Shown: positions 16,799 through 25,397 of the stretch, piece after piece
Numbering within the stretch: position 1 is the stretch's first letter
Layout: each line of letters opens with the position of its first letter
Source of the DNA: Planctomycetota bacterium
GTDB lineage: Bacteria > Planctomycetota > UBA1135 > GCA-002686595
Length of the DNA stretch: 64,000 bases
Assembly: GCA_030746555.1 (NCBI GenBank)
Contig: JASLMK010000066.1
Coordinates: 1-64,000, forward strand
Reading direction: 5' to 3'
Made by a program: the position numbers and the translations under genes
Notes under the pieces: model-generated
Databases searched by the model: none
Seen by the model: only the letters and a program-made list of their open reading frames with translations
What the model was told of the DNA's origin: nothing

Positions 16799-18544
16799 TC
16801 ACTGGGTGAGTTTCCTTGGAACGTGGCCGCCGACGACCCAGCGGATCGAGGTCGTGACGAGCTGCTCGACCCGCCGCTCGGCCAGGGGCGAGGCCAGCAT
16901 GCGCGCGACGGCGCACAGCGGCAGCTCGCGGTGGGGATGGCCCTCCAGGGCAACGGTCTCCTCCAAGGCCGCGAAACAGGTCTTGATCACGTGGGCGACC
17001 ACGATCGGTCGCACGACGATGTCGCGCAAGCAGAGCTCCTCGAGCCCCCGCTGCAGGGATTCGAGAGGCCGCCCGGCGCGCAGGAAGCCGCGGACGCGCG
17101 CGACGGCCTCCTCGGGTCGGCGGCTTGCGATCGCCGCGAGGATCTCCCCGGCGTCGGACTCCCGCGGCTTGGGGTCGCAGCGTGCGGCCGGCTCCAGGTC
17201 CATGGCGCGGCCGGTGTGGGTGAAGGCGGCGGATTGGAAGAGCAGGCGCAGGCTGTCGGGCCTTCGCCAGCGCTCGACGGCGTGGCGCACCGCGCAGGCG
17301 AAGGTGAAGCGGTGGGTCGCCCACAACCAGTTCTCGGCCACCAGCGGGTCCTGTTCGTGAGCGACGTCGAAGCGCAACAGGCGCTCGGCAGCGGCCCCGA
17401 CCAGGGCGCGCGCGAGACGGGCCGCACCGACGCCGCGCTCCAGGGGGTCCAGGATGGCCTCGAACGCCTCGTCGACACTGCCGTCGAGCACGGCCTCGGA
17501 GACCGAGAGCGGGTCCAGCTCGGCCCCGTCTGCGGCGCTCTCGAACAGGGAGGCGAGCTCGCCCTTGACCGCGCCCAGCCGGCGGGCGTGCCCCTCCCAG
17601 TACGGCAGGGTGTCCTCCCGAGTGCCGAGCACGATCGAGTGGAGCAGGGAGCCGTAGAGGTCGGCCGCGTAGCTCTCGTCCACGCGCTCGGTCAGCTCCT
17701 GGCCCTTGACCATGTAGATCAGGTGGTGGCCGAAGCTCGTGAAGTGCCGTGCGAGCGCCGCGTACATCCAACCCTCGATCGTCGCCCGCTCGACGCCGGT
17801 CTCGAACGCGCCGCGCAGGAGACCCTCGGCGCGCGCGGCGTCCTCGCTCTCGACCGCCTCGAGGAGGGACGCCTCGTCGCAGCCTGTGACCGCCTGCGGG
17901 ATCGGCCTGCGCGGCAAGCGACGGTTCGCCTCGCCGCACAGATCGATCACCGGCGCGATGGCTCGCATGGCCTCGACGCCGTCGAGATGTGTGAGCACAC
18001 GGCCGCAGTCGGCCGCGACGGCCAGGACGTGGGTCGTGCCGTACTCGGCGTGGCGCGCGTCCAGCGCCGCGAGCTCGGCGAGCAACCGCCAGGGGTCGAA
18101 GCCGCCCTCCAGGAGCCGCACCCCGTCGCGGATGGCCCGGCCGTTCTCGTGGCGCAGGACGCCCTCGGCGAAGCTCTCGAGCAACTTGGGCGCGGCGCTC
18201 TCGAAGTCCGGCTCGGCCAAGTCGACCTCGACGATCCCCTCGCGCACGCGCACGCAGAAGGCCCGCACGCCCTCGCCCCCCAAGGTGCAGGCGCCGTCGC
18301 GCACGTCGAACTTCCAGTTGTGCCAGGCGCAGGTGAGCGAGCAGTCGGCGAGGTAGCCCGTGGCGAGGGGGTAGCCCTCGTGCGGGCAGCGGTTGTCGAC
18401 GGCGAAGGGCGCGCCGTCGGCGGTGCGCCCGGCGGCCAGTTGGTGCCCCGCCAGCTTGAAGGCGGCCAGGCTGGGGATCTCCAGCTCCGCGAGGGGCACG
18501 AGGGCGTGCCAGTCCTCCTCGTTGGGTGCGTGCTCCGAGCTCAT
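16799..18544 (-). CDS. Rieske [2Fe-2S] domain fused to a large helical domain of unknown function
   Basis: 581 residues. The first ~110 form a Rieske ferredoxin-like domain with both ligand pairs (NRCPHEGYPLATG and CAWHNWKFD). The remaining ~450 residues are mostly helical, His-rich (ARHFTSFGHHLIYMVKG; HEQDPLVAENWLWATHRFTFA; EGHPHRELPL) and not assigned to a family I recognise. Repeated His near helix ends could bind a metal, perhaps as an oxygenase or electron-accepting partner, but this is inference. The ATG at 18544 starts directly before the acidic MSSEHAPNEEDW. A small hypothetical gene lies upstream on the same strand. Confidence 0.8.
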   Translation of the reverse strand: MSSEHAPNEEDWHALVPLAELEIPSLAAFKLAGHQLAAGRTADGAPFAVDNRCPHEGYPLATGYLADCSLTCAWHNWKFDVRDGACTLGGEGVRAFCVRVREGIVEVDLAEPDFESAAPKLLESFAEGVLRHENGRAIRDGVRLLEGGFDPWRLLAELAALDARHAEYGTTHVLAVAADCGRVLTHLDGVEAMRAIAPVIDLCGEANRRLPRRPIPQAVTGCDEASLLEAVESEDAARAEGLLRGAFETGVERATIEGWMYAALARHFTSFGHHLIYMVKGQELTERVDESYAADLYGSLLHSIVLGTREDTLPYWEGHARRLGAVKGELASLFESAADGAELDPLSVSEAVLDGSVDEAFEAILDPLERGVGAARLARALVGAAAERLLRFDVAHEQDPLVAENWLWATHRFTFACAVRHAVERWRRPDSLRLLFQSAAFTHTGRAMDLEPAARCDPKPRESDAGEILAAIASRRPEEAVARVRGFLRAGRPLESLQRGLEELCLRDIVVRPIVVAHVIKTCFAALEETVALEGHPHRELPLCAVARMLASPLAERRVEQLVTTSIRWVVGGHVPRKLTQ

Positions 18545-18621
18545 CTACATCGATGCGACAAGGCGGCCATTCTCGACATCGGCCTTGCGGCGGCAAGGGC
18601 CTCCGCCGGGGCCGGCACCCC

Positions 18622-18870
18622 TCAAGCCTCGCCTCGGGCGGCGGCCCACTCCCGGCGGCAATCGGCCAGGAGGCGCTCGCACTCCGCGAGGTCGCGCTCG
18701 AGGGAGCCCTCAGGCTCCCTCGGCCTCACGCCGGGGTGGTCCTCGCCCCCCAGGCCACGGGTGACGTTGGCGCCCTCCCGCTCGAGGCCCCGTGCCCGCA
18801 GGTCCAGCTCGTCGAGGGAACCGGCCGGCTCCTCGCCGCCGGCCCGCTGCGCGTTCCAGGTTTCGTTCAC
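18622..18870 (-). CDS. Small hypothetical protein with C-terminal helix
   Basis: 82 residues from a GTG preceded by a good Shine-Dalgarno (AGAGGAGG, 7 bases upstream). Polar, Glu/Arg-rich sequence ending in an amphipathic helix (LERDLAECERLLADCRREW). No family recognised and no membrane segment. It lies between rpiA and the Rieske gene on the same strand. The strong ribosome site is the main support. Confidence 0.5.
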   Translation of the reverse strand: MNETWNAQRAGGEEPAGSLDELDLRARGLEREGANVTRGLGGEDHPGVRPREPEGSLERDLAECERLLADCRREWAAARGEA

Positions 18871-19023
18871 GACCGTCCTCCTCTTCGGTGGTGAGGGCCC
18901 GCCGGGCACGCTCGCCCCGTCCCGGCGCCCCATGAACACCAAGCTGCCGCTTGCGAGGGGCGAAGTCCAACGCATCCGCGACAACCTCGGCCTCGACGGG
19001 CCGGCGGTGGACGCGGGCGGCCG

Positions 19024-19743
19024 TCAGTCCCCGCGGTGGGTCACGGTCACCGATCCGTCCTCGGCGCCGATCAATGCGGTGTGCGCGAGGCCGATGAACA
19101 GGCCGCTCTCGACGATCCCGGGCACACTCGCCAGCTCGCGCTCGAGGGCCTTGGCGTCGGTGATGCCGCCAGGGAACCGGCAGTCGAAGATGTGGTTCGC
19201 GTTGTCGGTGAGAAACGGCTCCGAGGGGCCGTCGAGGCGCAGGACCGGGTCGCAGCCCATCCCGCGCAGCTCGCGGGCCACGGTTGGCAGGGCGAACGGC
19301 GCCACCTCGACCGGCAGCAGGAAGGACACGCCGAGGCGCTCGACCACCTTGTCACGGCCGACGACGATCGCCACGCGCTCTGAGATGGAGGCCACGACCT
19401 TCTCGCGCAGCAGCGCCCCGCCACCCCCCTTGATCATCTGGAACTGCCCGTCGATCTCGTCGGCGCCGTCGATCGTGAGGTCGAGGCGCTCGACCTCCTC
19501 GAGGGTCACCAGGGGAATCCCCAGCTCGAGCGCGCGCTGCCGGGTGTCGATGGAGGTCGGCACCCCGCTCATCACGAGGCCTTCCTTGGCGATGCGCTCG
19601 CCCAGGCCGGCGAGGGTGAAGGCCACCGTCGAGCCGGTCCCCAGGCCCACGCGCATGCCCCCTTCGACGAGTTCGGCGGCCTCTCGCCCGGCCGCTTCCT
19701 TGGGGTTGGCCACGGTCTGCTCCTGGCTTGCTTGGGAGGTCAC
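19024..19743 (-). CDS. rpiA: Ribose-5-phosphate isomerase A
   Basis: RpiA interconverts ribose 5-phosphate and ribulose 5-phosphate in the pentose phosphate pathway. From GTG 19743 the protein has 239 residues, the family size. Motifs: GLGTGSTVAF (substrate phosphate), DLTIDGADEID with the catalytic Asp, MIKGGGGALLREKVV with the catalytic Glu and Lys, and the C-terminal GIVESGLFIGLAHTALIG. A longer reading to 19824 would run into the feoA start and adds non-conserved residues. Divergent from feoA. Confidence 0.94.
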   Translation of the reverse strand: MTSQASQEQTVANPKEAAGREAAELVEGGMRVGLGTGSTVAFTLAGLGERIAKEGLVMSGVPTSIDTRQRALELGIPLVTLEEVERLDLTIDGADEIDGQFQMIKGGGGALLREKVVASISERVAIVVGRDKVVERLGVSFLLPVEVAPFALPTVARELRGMGCDPVLRLDGPSEPFLTDNANHIFDCRFPGGITDAKALERELASVPGIVESGLFIGLAHTALIGAEDGSVTVTHRGD

Positions 19744-19778
19744 CGGATTCACCGTTCCTGCCGGGGTCGCGGGGCCGC

Positions 19779-19799
19779 TACACTGAGACCCGATCTCAA
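19779..19799 (+). promoter_or_regulatory. Putative -10 of feoA with overlapping inverted repeat
   Basis: TACACT (19779-19784) overlaps an inverted repeat TGAGA-CCCGA-TCTCA (19784-19798), 19 bases before the feoA GTG at 19817. The repeat could be an iron-responsive operator shared with divergent rpiA, but it does not match a Fur or DtxR consensus that I know. Confidence 0.35.
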
Positions 19800-19816
19800 G
19801 TACGATCCGACTCCAC

Positions 19817-20050
19817 GTGGCCAAGCTATCCGAACTCTCCCCCCGATCCCAGGCCGAGTTGCTGGCCGTCGGCGGTGAGCGCGCCCTGCGCCGGCGCCTG
19901 ATGGAGCTCGGTCTCCTCCCCGGGACCCTCCTGAGGGTCGTCCGGCGGGTGGACGTGGGGGACGTGCTCGAGATCGAGTTCCGCGGCTGTCACCTCTGCC
20001 TGCGCCGGGGAGATGCCGCGCGGCTCGAGGTCCGCCCCGCCCGAGCCTGA
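19817..20050 (+). CDS. feoA: Ferrous iron transport protein A
   Basis: 77 residues, an SH3-like small cytoplasmic protein that partners FeoB. The family pattern is visible: GGERALRRRLMELGLLPGTLLRVVRR, then VLEIEFRGCHLCLRRGDAARLEV. GTG start, and the stop is 9 bases before feoB, so the two genes form an operon. Established role: supports FeoB-dependent Fe(II) uptake, possibly by modulating its GTPase. Confidence 0.92.
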   Translation: MAKLSELSPRSQAELLAVGGERALRRRLMELGLLPGTLLRVVRRVDVGDVLEIEFRGCHLCLRRGDAARLEVRPARA

Positions 20051-20059
20051 CGCCAAGCC

Positions 20060-22255
20060 ATGGCCGACGACCTCCCCACGATCGCCCTGGCGGGCAATCC
20101 CAACGTCGGCAAGACGTCCCTGTTCAATCGCCTCACGGGAGCGGACCTGAAGGTCGGCAACTACCCCGGAGTCACGGTCGAGCGCGTGACCGCCGTGGCC
20201 GAGCTGCCGTCGGGATCGCGGGCGCGCCTGATGGACGTGCCGGGGACCTACAGCCTCTCGGCGCGCACCAAGGACGAGCAGCTCGCCCTGCAGGCCGTCG
20301 CGGGGCTGGGTCCCCACCCCGTCCCCGACCTCGTACTGATGGTCGTCGACGCGACCCAGCTCTCGCGCAACCTGTACCTGGTGCTCCAGGTGCTCGAAAC
20401 CGGCGTCGGGGTCGTCGTGGCCCTGACGATGACCGACCTGCTGGCCAGGAGCGGGGCCGAGCTCGACGTCGCAGCCCTCGAGCGCGCCCTGGGGGTGAGC
20501 GTGGTCGCCATCTCCCACCGCGGCGACGAAGGGCTGGCGGAGCTCGGGTCGGCCCTGGAGAGCGCCCTGGCCGATCCGAGCTCCGCACGGAGCGCCGGCC
20601 GGTTCCCGCTGGAGCACAGCGATGCCCTCGCCCAAGATCTCGAGTGCGTCGCCGGCGCCCTGCCTCGGGCGTGGGACGCCGGCGAGGACCCGCGCCGCCG
20701 GGCGCTCGCCGCCTGGGCGCTCTTGTCCCTAGACGCCGACGACGAGCTCGCCGACATTCCGCCCTCCCTGCGGGAGGTCGTCGCAGAGCGCCGGGAGCGG
20801 GCGAAGAACGAGGAACGCTCGATCGAGGAGGAGCTGATCGGCGGCCGCTACCGCTGGATTGCCGAACAGACTGCAGGGGCCGTCAGCGAGCCCGCCCGAC
20901 CCCCGCGCGGGCTCTCCGAGCGGATCGACGCCGTGCTCTTGCACCCCGCCGCGGGCTTCGCCCTGTTCCTCTTGCTCATGGGGGTCGTCTTCCAGTCGCT
21001 CTTCAGCGGCGCGGATCCAGCGATCGCCGCGGTCGAAGGCTCGTTCGGGGCCCTGGCCGACCTCGTTCGCGGCGCGCTCCCGCCCGGCTTGCTACGGGAC
21101 TTCCTGACCGAGGGTCTGATCGCCGGGGTGGGGAGCGTGGTCGTGTTCCTGCCCCAGATCCTGCTCCTGTTCTTCTTCATCGGCGTGATGGAAGACACCG
21201 GCTACATGGCGCGCGTGGCATTCCTGATGGACCGCGTCATGCGCGCCCTCGGCCTCCATGGTCGCGCCTTCGTGCCCATGATGTCGGGGTTTGCCTGCGC
21301 GATCCCCGCCATCATGGCCGCGCGCACGATGGAGCGCCGGCGCGACCAGCTGTTGACCATGATGGTCGTGCCGCTGATGACGTGCTCGGCGCGCCTGCCG
21401 ATCTACGCCCTGATCATCGGCGCCCTCTTCCCGCCCGACCGCGTCTTCGGGCTGATGGGCGTCCAGGGCCTGCTGATGGTCGCGATGTACCTGTTCAGCA
21501 CGCTCGTCGCCCTCGCCTGCGCGGCGGTCTTGGGACGCACCATGATCCGCGGCGGCTGTGCGCCCTTGCTCCTGGAGCTCCCGCCCTACCGCGTGCCGCG
21601 CTGGCGCAACATCCTGCGCATGATGTGGCAGCGCAGCTCCCTGTTCCTGCGGGAGGCCGGCGGGGTCATCCTGGTCTGCACGATCGCCCTGTGGCTGTTG
21701 CTGTCCTTCCCTCGCGAGCCCCGGCTCGACACCGACTTCGACGCTCGCCGCTCCGCCGTCGAGCGAGAGCTCCCGGCCGCCGAGCACGCAGCCGCGCTGG
21801 CGACGATCGACGAGGAGGAGCGCGGCGCACGGCTGCGGGCCTCCTGGGGCGGGCGTTTGGGGCGGTCGGTCGAGCCCGTATTGGAGCCGCTTGGGTTCGA
21901 CTGGAAGATCGGCATCGGCATCGTGGGCGCCTTCGCCGCGCGCGAGGTGTTCGTCAGCACCCTAGGCGTGGTCTACGGCGTCGGCGAGGGGGCCGACGAG
22001 GAGACGGTCACCCTGCGCGAGAAGATCCGGCGCGAGACTCGCGCCGACGGCCGGCCGGTCTACACGCCCTTGACGGGCCTCTCGTTGATGGTCTTCTTCG
22101 CCCTCTGCTGCCAGTGCGTGAGCACCCTGGCCGTCGTCCGGCGGGAAACGCACTCCTGGCGCTGGCCGGCCTTCCTCTTCGCCTACATGACCGGCCTCGC
22201 CTGGCTCGCGAGCTTCCTCGTCTACCAGGGCGGCCGGCTCGCGGGCCTGGGCTAG
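20060..22255 (+). CDS. feoB: Ferrous iron transporter B
   Basis: 731 residues: an N-terminal GTPase domain and a multi-spanning transport domain. G1 GNPNVGKTS, G2 GVTVE and G3 DVPG are intact. The G4 guanine-specificity motif, normally NxxD, reads TMTD (in VVALTMTDLLARSG). The membrane part carries the two gate domains with FFFIGVMEDTGYMARVAFLMDR and PLMTCSARLPIY, GFACAIPAIMAARTMERRRDQ and, at the end, FVSTLGVVYGVGE. The final TAG lies in the CTAG end of the palindromic element. The Thr for Asn change is unusual but does not by itself rule out GTP binding. Confidence 0.95.
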   Translation: MADDLPTIALAGNPNVGKTSLFNRLTGADLKVGNYPGVTVERVTAVAELPSGSRARLMDVPGTYSLSARTKDEQLALQAVAGLGPHPVPDLVLMVVDATQLSRNLYLVLQVLETGVGVVVALTMTDLLARSGAELDVAALERALGVSVVAISHRGDEGLAELGSALESALADPSSARSAGRFPLEHSDALAQDLECVAGALPRAWDAGEDPRRRALAAWALLSLDADDELADIPPSLREVVAERRERAKNEERSIEEELIGGRYRWIAEQTAGAVSEPARPPRGLSERIDAVLLHPAAGFALFLLLMGVVFQSLFSGADPAIAAVEGSFGALADLVRGALPPGLLRDFLTEGLIAGVGSVVVFLPQILLLFFFIGVMEDTGYMARVAFLMDRVMRALGLHGRAFVPMMSGFACAIPAIMAARTMERRRDQLLTMMVVPLMTCSARLPIYALIIGALFPPDRVFGLMGVQGLLMVAMYLFSTLVALACAAVLGRTMIRGGCAPLLLELPPYRVPRWRNILRMMWQRSSLFLREAGGVILVCTIALWLLLSFPREPRLDTDFDARRSAVERELPAAEHAAALATIDEEERGARLRASWGGRLGRSVEPVLEPLGFDWKIGIGIVGAFAAREVFVSTLGVVYGVGEGADEETVTLREKIRRETRADGRPVYTPLTGLSLMVFFALCCQCVSTLAVVRRETHSWRWPAFLFAYMTGLAWLASFLVYQGGRLAGLG

Positions 22256-22445
22256 TCATGAAGACGTGCACCAGACACAGCAACTCGGTTCCTGGTGGTG
22301 CTTTGCGGGTTCTGGCGACGCAGGCGACCCTGAACGGGTCGTCGAGGAAGCCAGGTTCTCATAAAGCGCCGCCATGGGCCGAGAGGCCGTCGAAGACGGC
22401 CGGTTGCGAAGTCTGGTGTGCGTGTTCATGAATCATCCGGGCTAG
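22252..22445. repeat. Palindromic dispersed element, copy 2
   Basis: Nearly identical to copy 1 over about 175 bases (22256-22430), with a few substitutions and a one-base length change near 22358-22365. The left arm lacks the 10-11 bases between CTAG and TCATGAA that copy 1 has. Both ends are CTAG, which supply the stop of feoB (left) and of the DsbD-family gene (right). Again it sits exactly between convergent genes and can fold into one long hairpin. Confidence 0.85.
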
Positions 22446-24343
22446 TCGCCCGCAGCCTCGCGCGCCGCGCGCAGGAACTCCGCGAACCCCTCCGCGTCGA
22501 AGTCCCGTGCGCCGTGCTGGACGCCGAGCTGCTCACCGCTGGCGGGGTCGACGACGACGTAGACCGGCGTGGCGTAGGAGTCGACCATCTCCAGCTCCAG
22601 CCGGCGCACCTCCTCGGGGGTGGGCCCGTCGTTGTGGAGTCGGGCCTCGATCATCGATTCGAGCTCCGCGGCGACCGCCGGGGTGGGGAAGACGGATTGC
22701 TCCATCTGCCGGCAGGCCGCTCACAACTTGCCCGTGAAGTTGATGAACAGCAGCCGCCCTTCGCTCTGGGCGCGGCTGCGCGCGCCCTCGTAGTCGTCCT
22801 CGACGATGGTGTGGGCGGCGCGCGAGCTCATCGCACCCTGTTCGGTCGCGCCCCGCCCGCCGGCCGCGACGGCGTAGCCCGGCGGCGGGCTGATCGCGTA
22901 CATGATCCCCGAAACCTGGTTTCCGCCGGCGCCGTAGAGGCAGTAGACCGCGAACAGCGCCATCGTCAGGCCTCCCACGAGCCTGCCCGGGCTCGAGCCT
23001 CCCGCCTCGTCCGCCTTCAGCTTGATCCAGCCGAACAGGTAGGCGGCTCCGATGAAGAAGATCCCCGCCCACAGCATCAAGAACAGCTCCATCGACAACA
23101 GCTGCCAGTCCCAGGCGATGTCGGCGTTGGAGATGAACTTCATCGCGGCGGCGATCTCGACGAACCCCAGGGAGACCTTGAGGGTGTTCATCCACTCGCC
23201 GCTCTGGGGCATCGAGTGCGCCTTGCCCGGCAGGAGCGAGAGGAAGACGAAAGGAATCGCCATCGTCATGCCGAACACGCCCATGCCCAGGGCGATGCGC
23301 ACGAGGCTTCCGCCCGACGCGCCGACCGAGAGCAGGCTCCCAACGAACGGGGCGGTGCAGGTGAAGGAGGTCACCACCAGTGTCGCGCCCATCAGGAACA
23401 CGCCCGTGTAACCGCCTCTCATGCTCGCCTTGCCCGCGGCGCCCATCAGAAACCGGGGCGGGCGCAGCTCCATGGCGCCGAACAGGACGGCCGCGAAGAG
23501 CAGGAACAACAGACCGATCGCGAGATTGGTGATGGGATGGATGGCGAAGCGGATGATCACGGGCCCGACCACGACGCCGATGGCGATGAAGATCAGGACG
23601 ATCCCCGCTCCATAGGTCAAAGACAGCGGCAAGACCTTGCCCCCCCTCGCGTCCGCCTGCTTGGTGAAGAACGAGATCGTGATCGGGATCATCGGGTAGG
23701 TGCAGGGCATCATCAGGGCGAACAGGCCGCCGCCGACCGCCAGCAGGAGGAACGCCAACAAGCCGCCGCCTTCGTCCTCCTCCGGCTCCCGTGCGACCGG
23801 CTCGGCGGCCGGCTCGGCGGCCGGCTCGTCCGTCTGTCGTGGGAAGTCCGCGAAGACGCTGTCGGGCCCGCGACCGCTCGACTCGACCGTCGTCTGCCAG
23901 GGGATGCAGGAACCGCCCTCGTCGCAGGTCAGGCCCTTGAAGCTCGCCGTGACCGTGGGCAGCTCGCCCCCCTCCGCAAGCGCTCCTTGGGCGTAGAGGA
24001 CGATGTTCCCCTCGTGCCCGAGGATGTAGGTGTCTCCGCCGCCGGCGCCCAGGCCCGGCTGCTCGTAGCGCACGGGCTCGGGGAAGATGACGTTGCCGAA
24101 CTCGACGCCTGGGGCCTCGAGCTGCACGGTGGTCGCCACGCCCACTGCATCGGCGGGCCCGAGGTCGTCGTGGTAGAGGTGCCAGTGGAACTCGATGCGC
24201 ACGCGCATCGCCACCTCCACGCGCTCTCCATCCAGGCGCGAGTACAGCGATACGCGCGCCTTGTCTTGGCGCGCCGAGGCTGAGGCCGACAGGGCGAAAG
24301 CGGTGCACAGGGCCGTCAGGATGGCGGTCTTGGTTCGCGACAT
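22442..24343 (-). CDS. dsbD: DsbD-family thiol:disulfide interchange protein, selenoprotein with U-x-x-C active site
   Basis: Carries electrons from cytoplasmic thioredoxin across the membrane to periplasmic thiols. Domains in order: signal peptide (1-24), DsbD-alpha-like domain with LTCDEGGSCIPW (Cys140, Cys146), a Glu/Pro/Ala linker, an eight-helix-type membrane domain with Cys214 (MPCTYPMIP) and Cys329 (SFTCTAPF), and a C-terminal thioredoxin-like domain. That last domain is interrupted by UGA at 22723-22721: LLFINFTGKL-UGA-AACRQMEQSVF. In relatives the aligned motif is FTGxxCxxCRxMExxVF, so the UGA stands at the first redox Cys. Reading UGA as Sec gives 633 residues and an intact C-terminal domain ending at 22442. 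A conventional reading truncates at 540 residues and leaves a separate 87-residue fragment (from 22705). A SECIS-like hairpin follows. Very likely a true selenoprotein. Confidence 0.9.
22690..22707 (-). promoter_or_regulatory. Putative bacterial SECIS hairpin in the dsbD-family gene
   Basis: The minus strand reads a 7-bp stem (AGATGGA / TCCGTCT, with one T-G wobble) closing a GCAA tetraloop. The loop begins 20 bases after the in-frame UGA and its first base is G, matching the established bacterial SECIS constraints on distance and loop. Confidence 0.7.
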
Positions 24344-24432
24344 GCTCGGTGATCAGGTGGCTTGGGTTGCGAGACTCCTCCCGCGGGTCCATCTTCCCAG
24401 CCCGGCCCAGGCTCGGGCAAGCGTGTCGCCGC

Positions 24433-25314
24433 TCACGCCGGATCGACGTGGACGACGACCTGTACGATGCGCATGTTCGTGCGTGTGATGGAATCCTCGA
24501 CTTCGTGGGCGATGGCGTGGCCCTCAGCAACGGTCAACCCACCCGCCACGCTGACCTCCATATCGACCCGACTGACGGTGCCGAGCGGGTGAACGTGGAC
24601 CGCGCCGACGCTCTCCACACCTTGCACGGCCCCGGCGATCTCCCGCAGCTCCTCGCGCAGGGCGACGTCTGGCACGCGGTCCATCAGGACGTCGAGGCCC
24701 TCGGAGATGCTGCGCGCCCCCATGACGCAGATCCAAAGGCCAACTCCCCCGGCCACGAGCGGGTCGGCGAAGGGGAGGCCGAGATGGCTTGCGACGACTC
24801 CCGCGATCACGACCAGGCTCGTCAGGGCGTCGGAGCGCTTGTCCCGTGCCAGCGCCCTGAGGATCGGGCTGGCGAGATCCCTCGCGGCCCGCTCGTCGTA
24901 GCGGGCGAGGGCTTCGCAGACGACCGCGGAGAGCGCCGCCGCCCCCAGGGCGAGGGCCGCCGGTCCGCCGGGTTCTCCGCTGGTCATGCGGCCGGTGGCT
25001 GCGCCGAACACCACGCCTACTCCACCGACGAGGATGATCACGCCGATCCCCACCGCCGTGAGAGCCTCCGCGTTCCCGTGGCCGAAGTGGTGGTCCTCGT
25101 CGGGCGGGCGCATGGCCACGCGCTGGCCGAGCCAGGCGAGGGCGTTGCTCAACAGGTCCGCGGCGTTCTCCACTCCGTGGGCCACGAGCGCGGGCGAGCC
25201 GCAGGCCAGGCCGATGGAGACCTTCAGGGCGGCGAGGGCGACGTTCGCCGCCCCGTTGAGCCGGTGCACGCGCAGGGCGCGCGCCGCTTGCGCTGATTCC
25301 GAGGACGCTTCCAC
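24433..25314 (-). CDS. Cation diffusion facilitator (CDF) family transporter
   Basis: 293 residues from GTG 25314. CDF proteins export Zn, Fe, Mn, Co or Ni by proton antiport. The family pattern is present: NVALAALKVSIGLACGSPALVAHGVENAADLLSNAL in the first helices (the aligned metal site HxxxD is HGVENAAD), DEDHHFGHGNAEAL between helices 2 and 3, KRSDALTSLVVIAG (usual HxxSD with Lys-Arg-Ser-Asp), and a C-terminal cytoplasmic domain with VHVHPLGTVSRVDMEV. The loss of His in the usual HxxSD suggests altered metal choice, perhaps Fe or Mn (inference). Its stop is 89 bases upstream of the DsbD-family start, on the same strand. Confidence 0.9.
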   Translation of the reverse strand: MEASSESAQAARALRVHRLNGAANVALAALKVSIGLACGSPALVAHGVENAADLLSNALAWLGQRVAMRPPDEDHHFGHGNAEALTAVGIGVIILVGGVGVVFGAATGRMTSGEPGGPAALALGAAALSAVVCEALARYDERAARDLASPILRALARDKRSDALTSLVVIAGVVASHLGLPFADPLVAGGVGLWICVMGARSISEGLDVLMDRVPDVALREELREIAGAVQGVESVGAVHVHPLGTVSRVDMEVSVAGGLTVAEGHAIAHEVEDSITRTNMRIVQVVVHVDPA

Positions 25315-25397
25315 TCGATCCGCTCGCCCCGAGTGCGGCCAGGGGCGCGCCGACAGTCTATCCTGGCTCCCGACGCTCTCACTGAGGGAAGGACATC

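Noticed and set aside
19744-19824. Longer RpiA starting at 19824
   Set aside because: It would overlap the feoA start and both promoters, and the additional residues are not conserved.
11823-22445. The palindromic repeats as ends of a 10-kb composite transposon
   Set aside because: The DNA between them holds ordinary housekeeping genes (ispG, gmhA, rpiA, feoAB), and each copy is a complete unit by itself.
22442-22705. An independent 87-residue gene starting MEQSVFPTP
   Set aside because: It is the C-terminal part of the DsbD-family protein: the residues between the UGA and this Met (AACRQ) complete the CxxC-type motif.
22721-22723. UGA in the dsbD-family gene as a sequencing error or pseudogene
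   Set aside because: The codon sits at the one residue where Sec replaces Cys, the frame and family match continue, and a SECIS-like hairpin follows at the correct distance.
57-24343. UGA decoded as tryptophan (alternative genetic code)
   Set aside because: Many genes in the window end in UGA at the expected family length (sfsA, ispG, pyrF, dnaA), so UGA is a stop in general.
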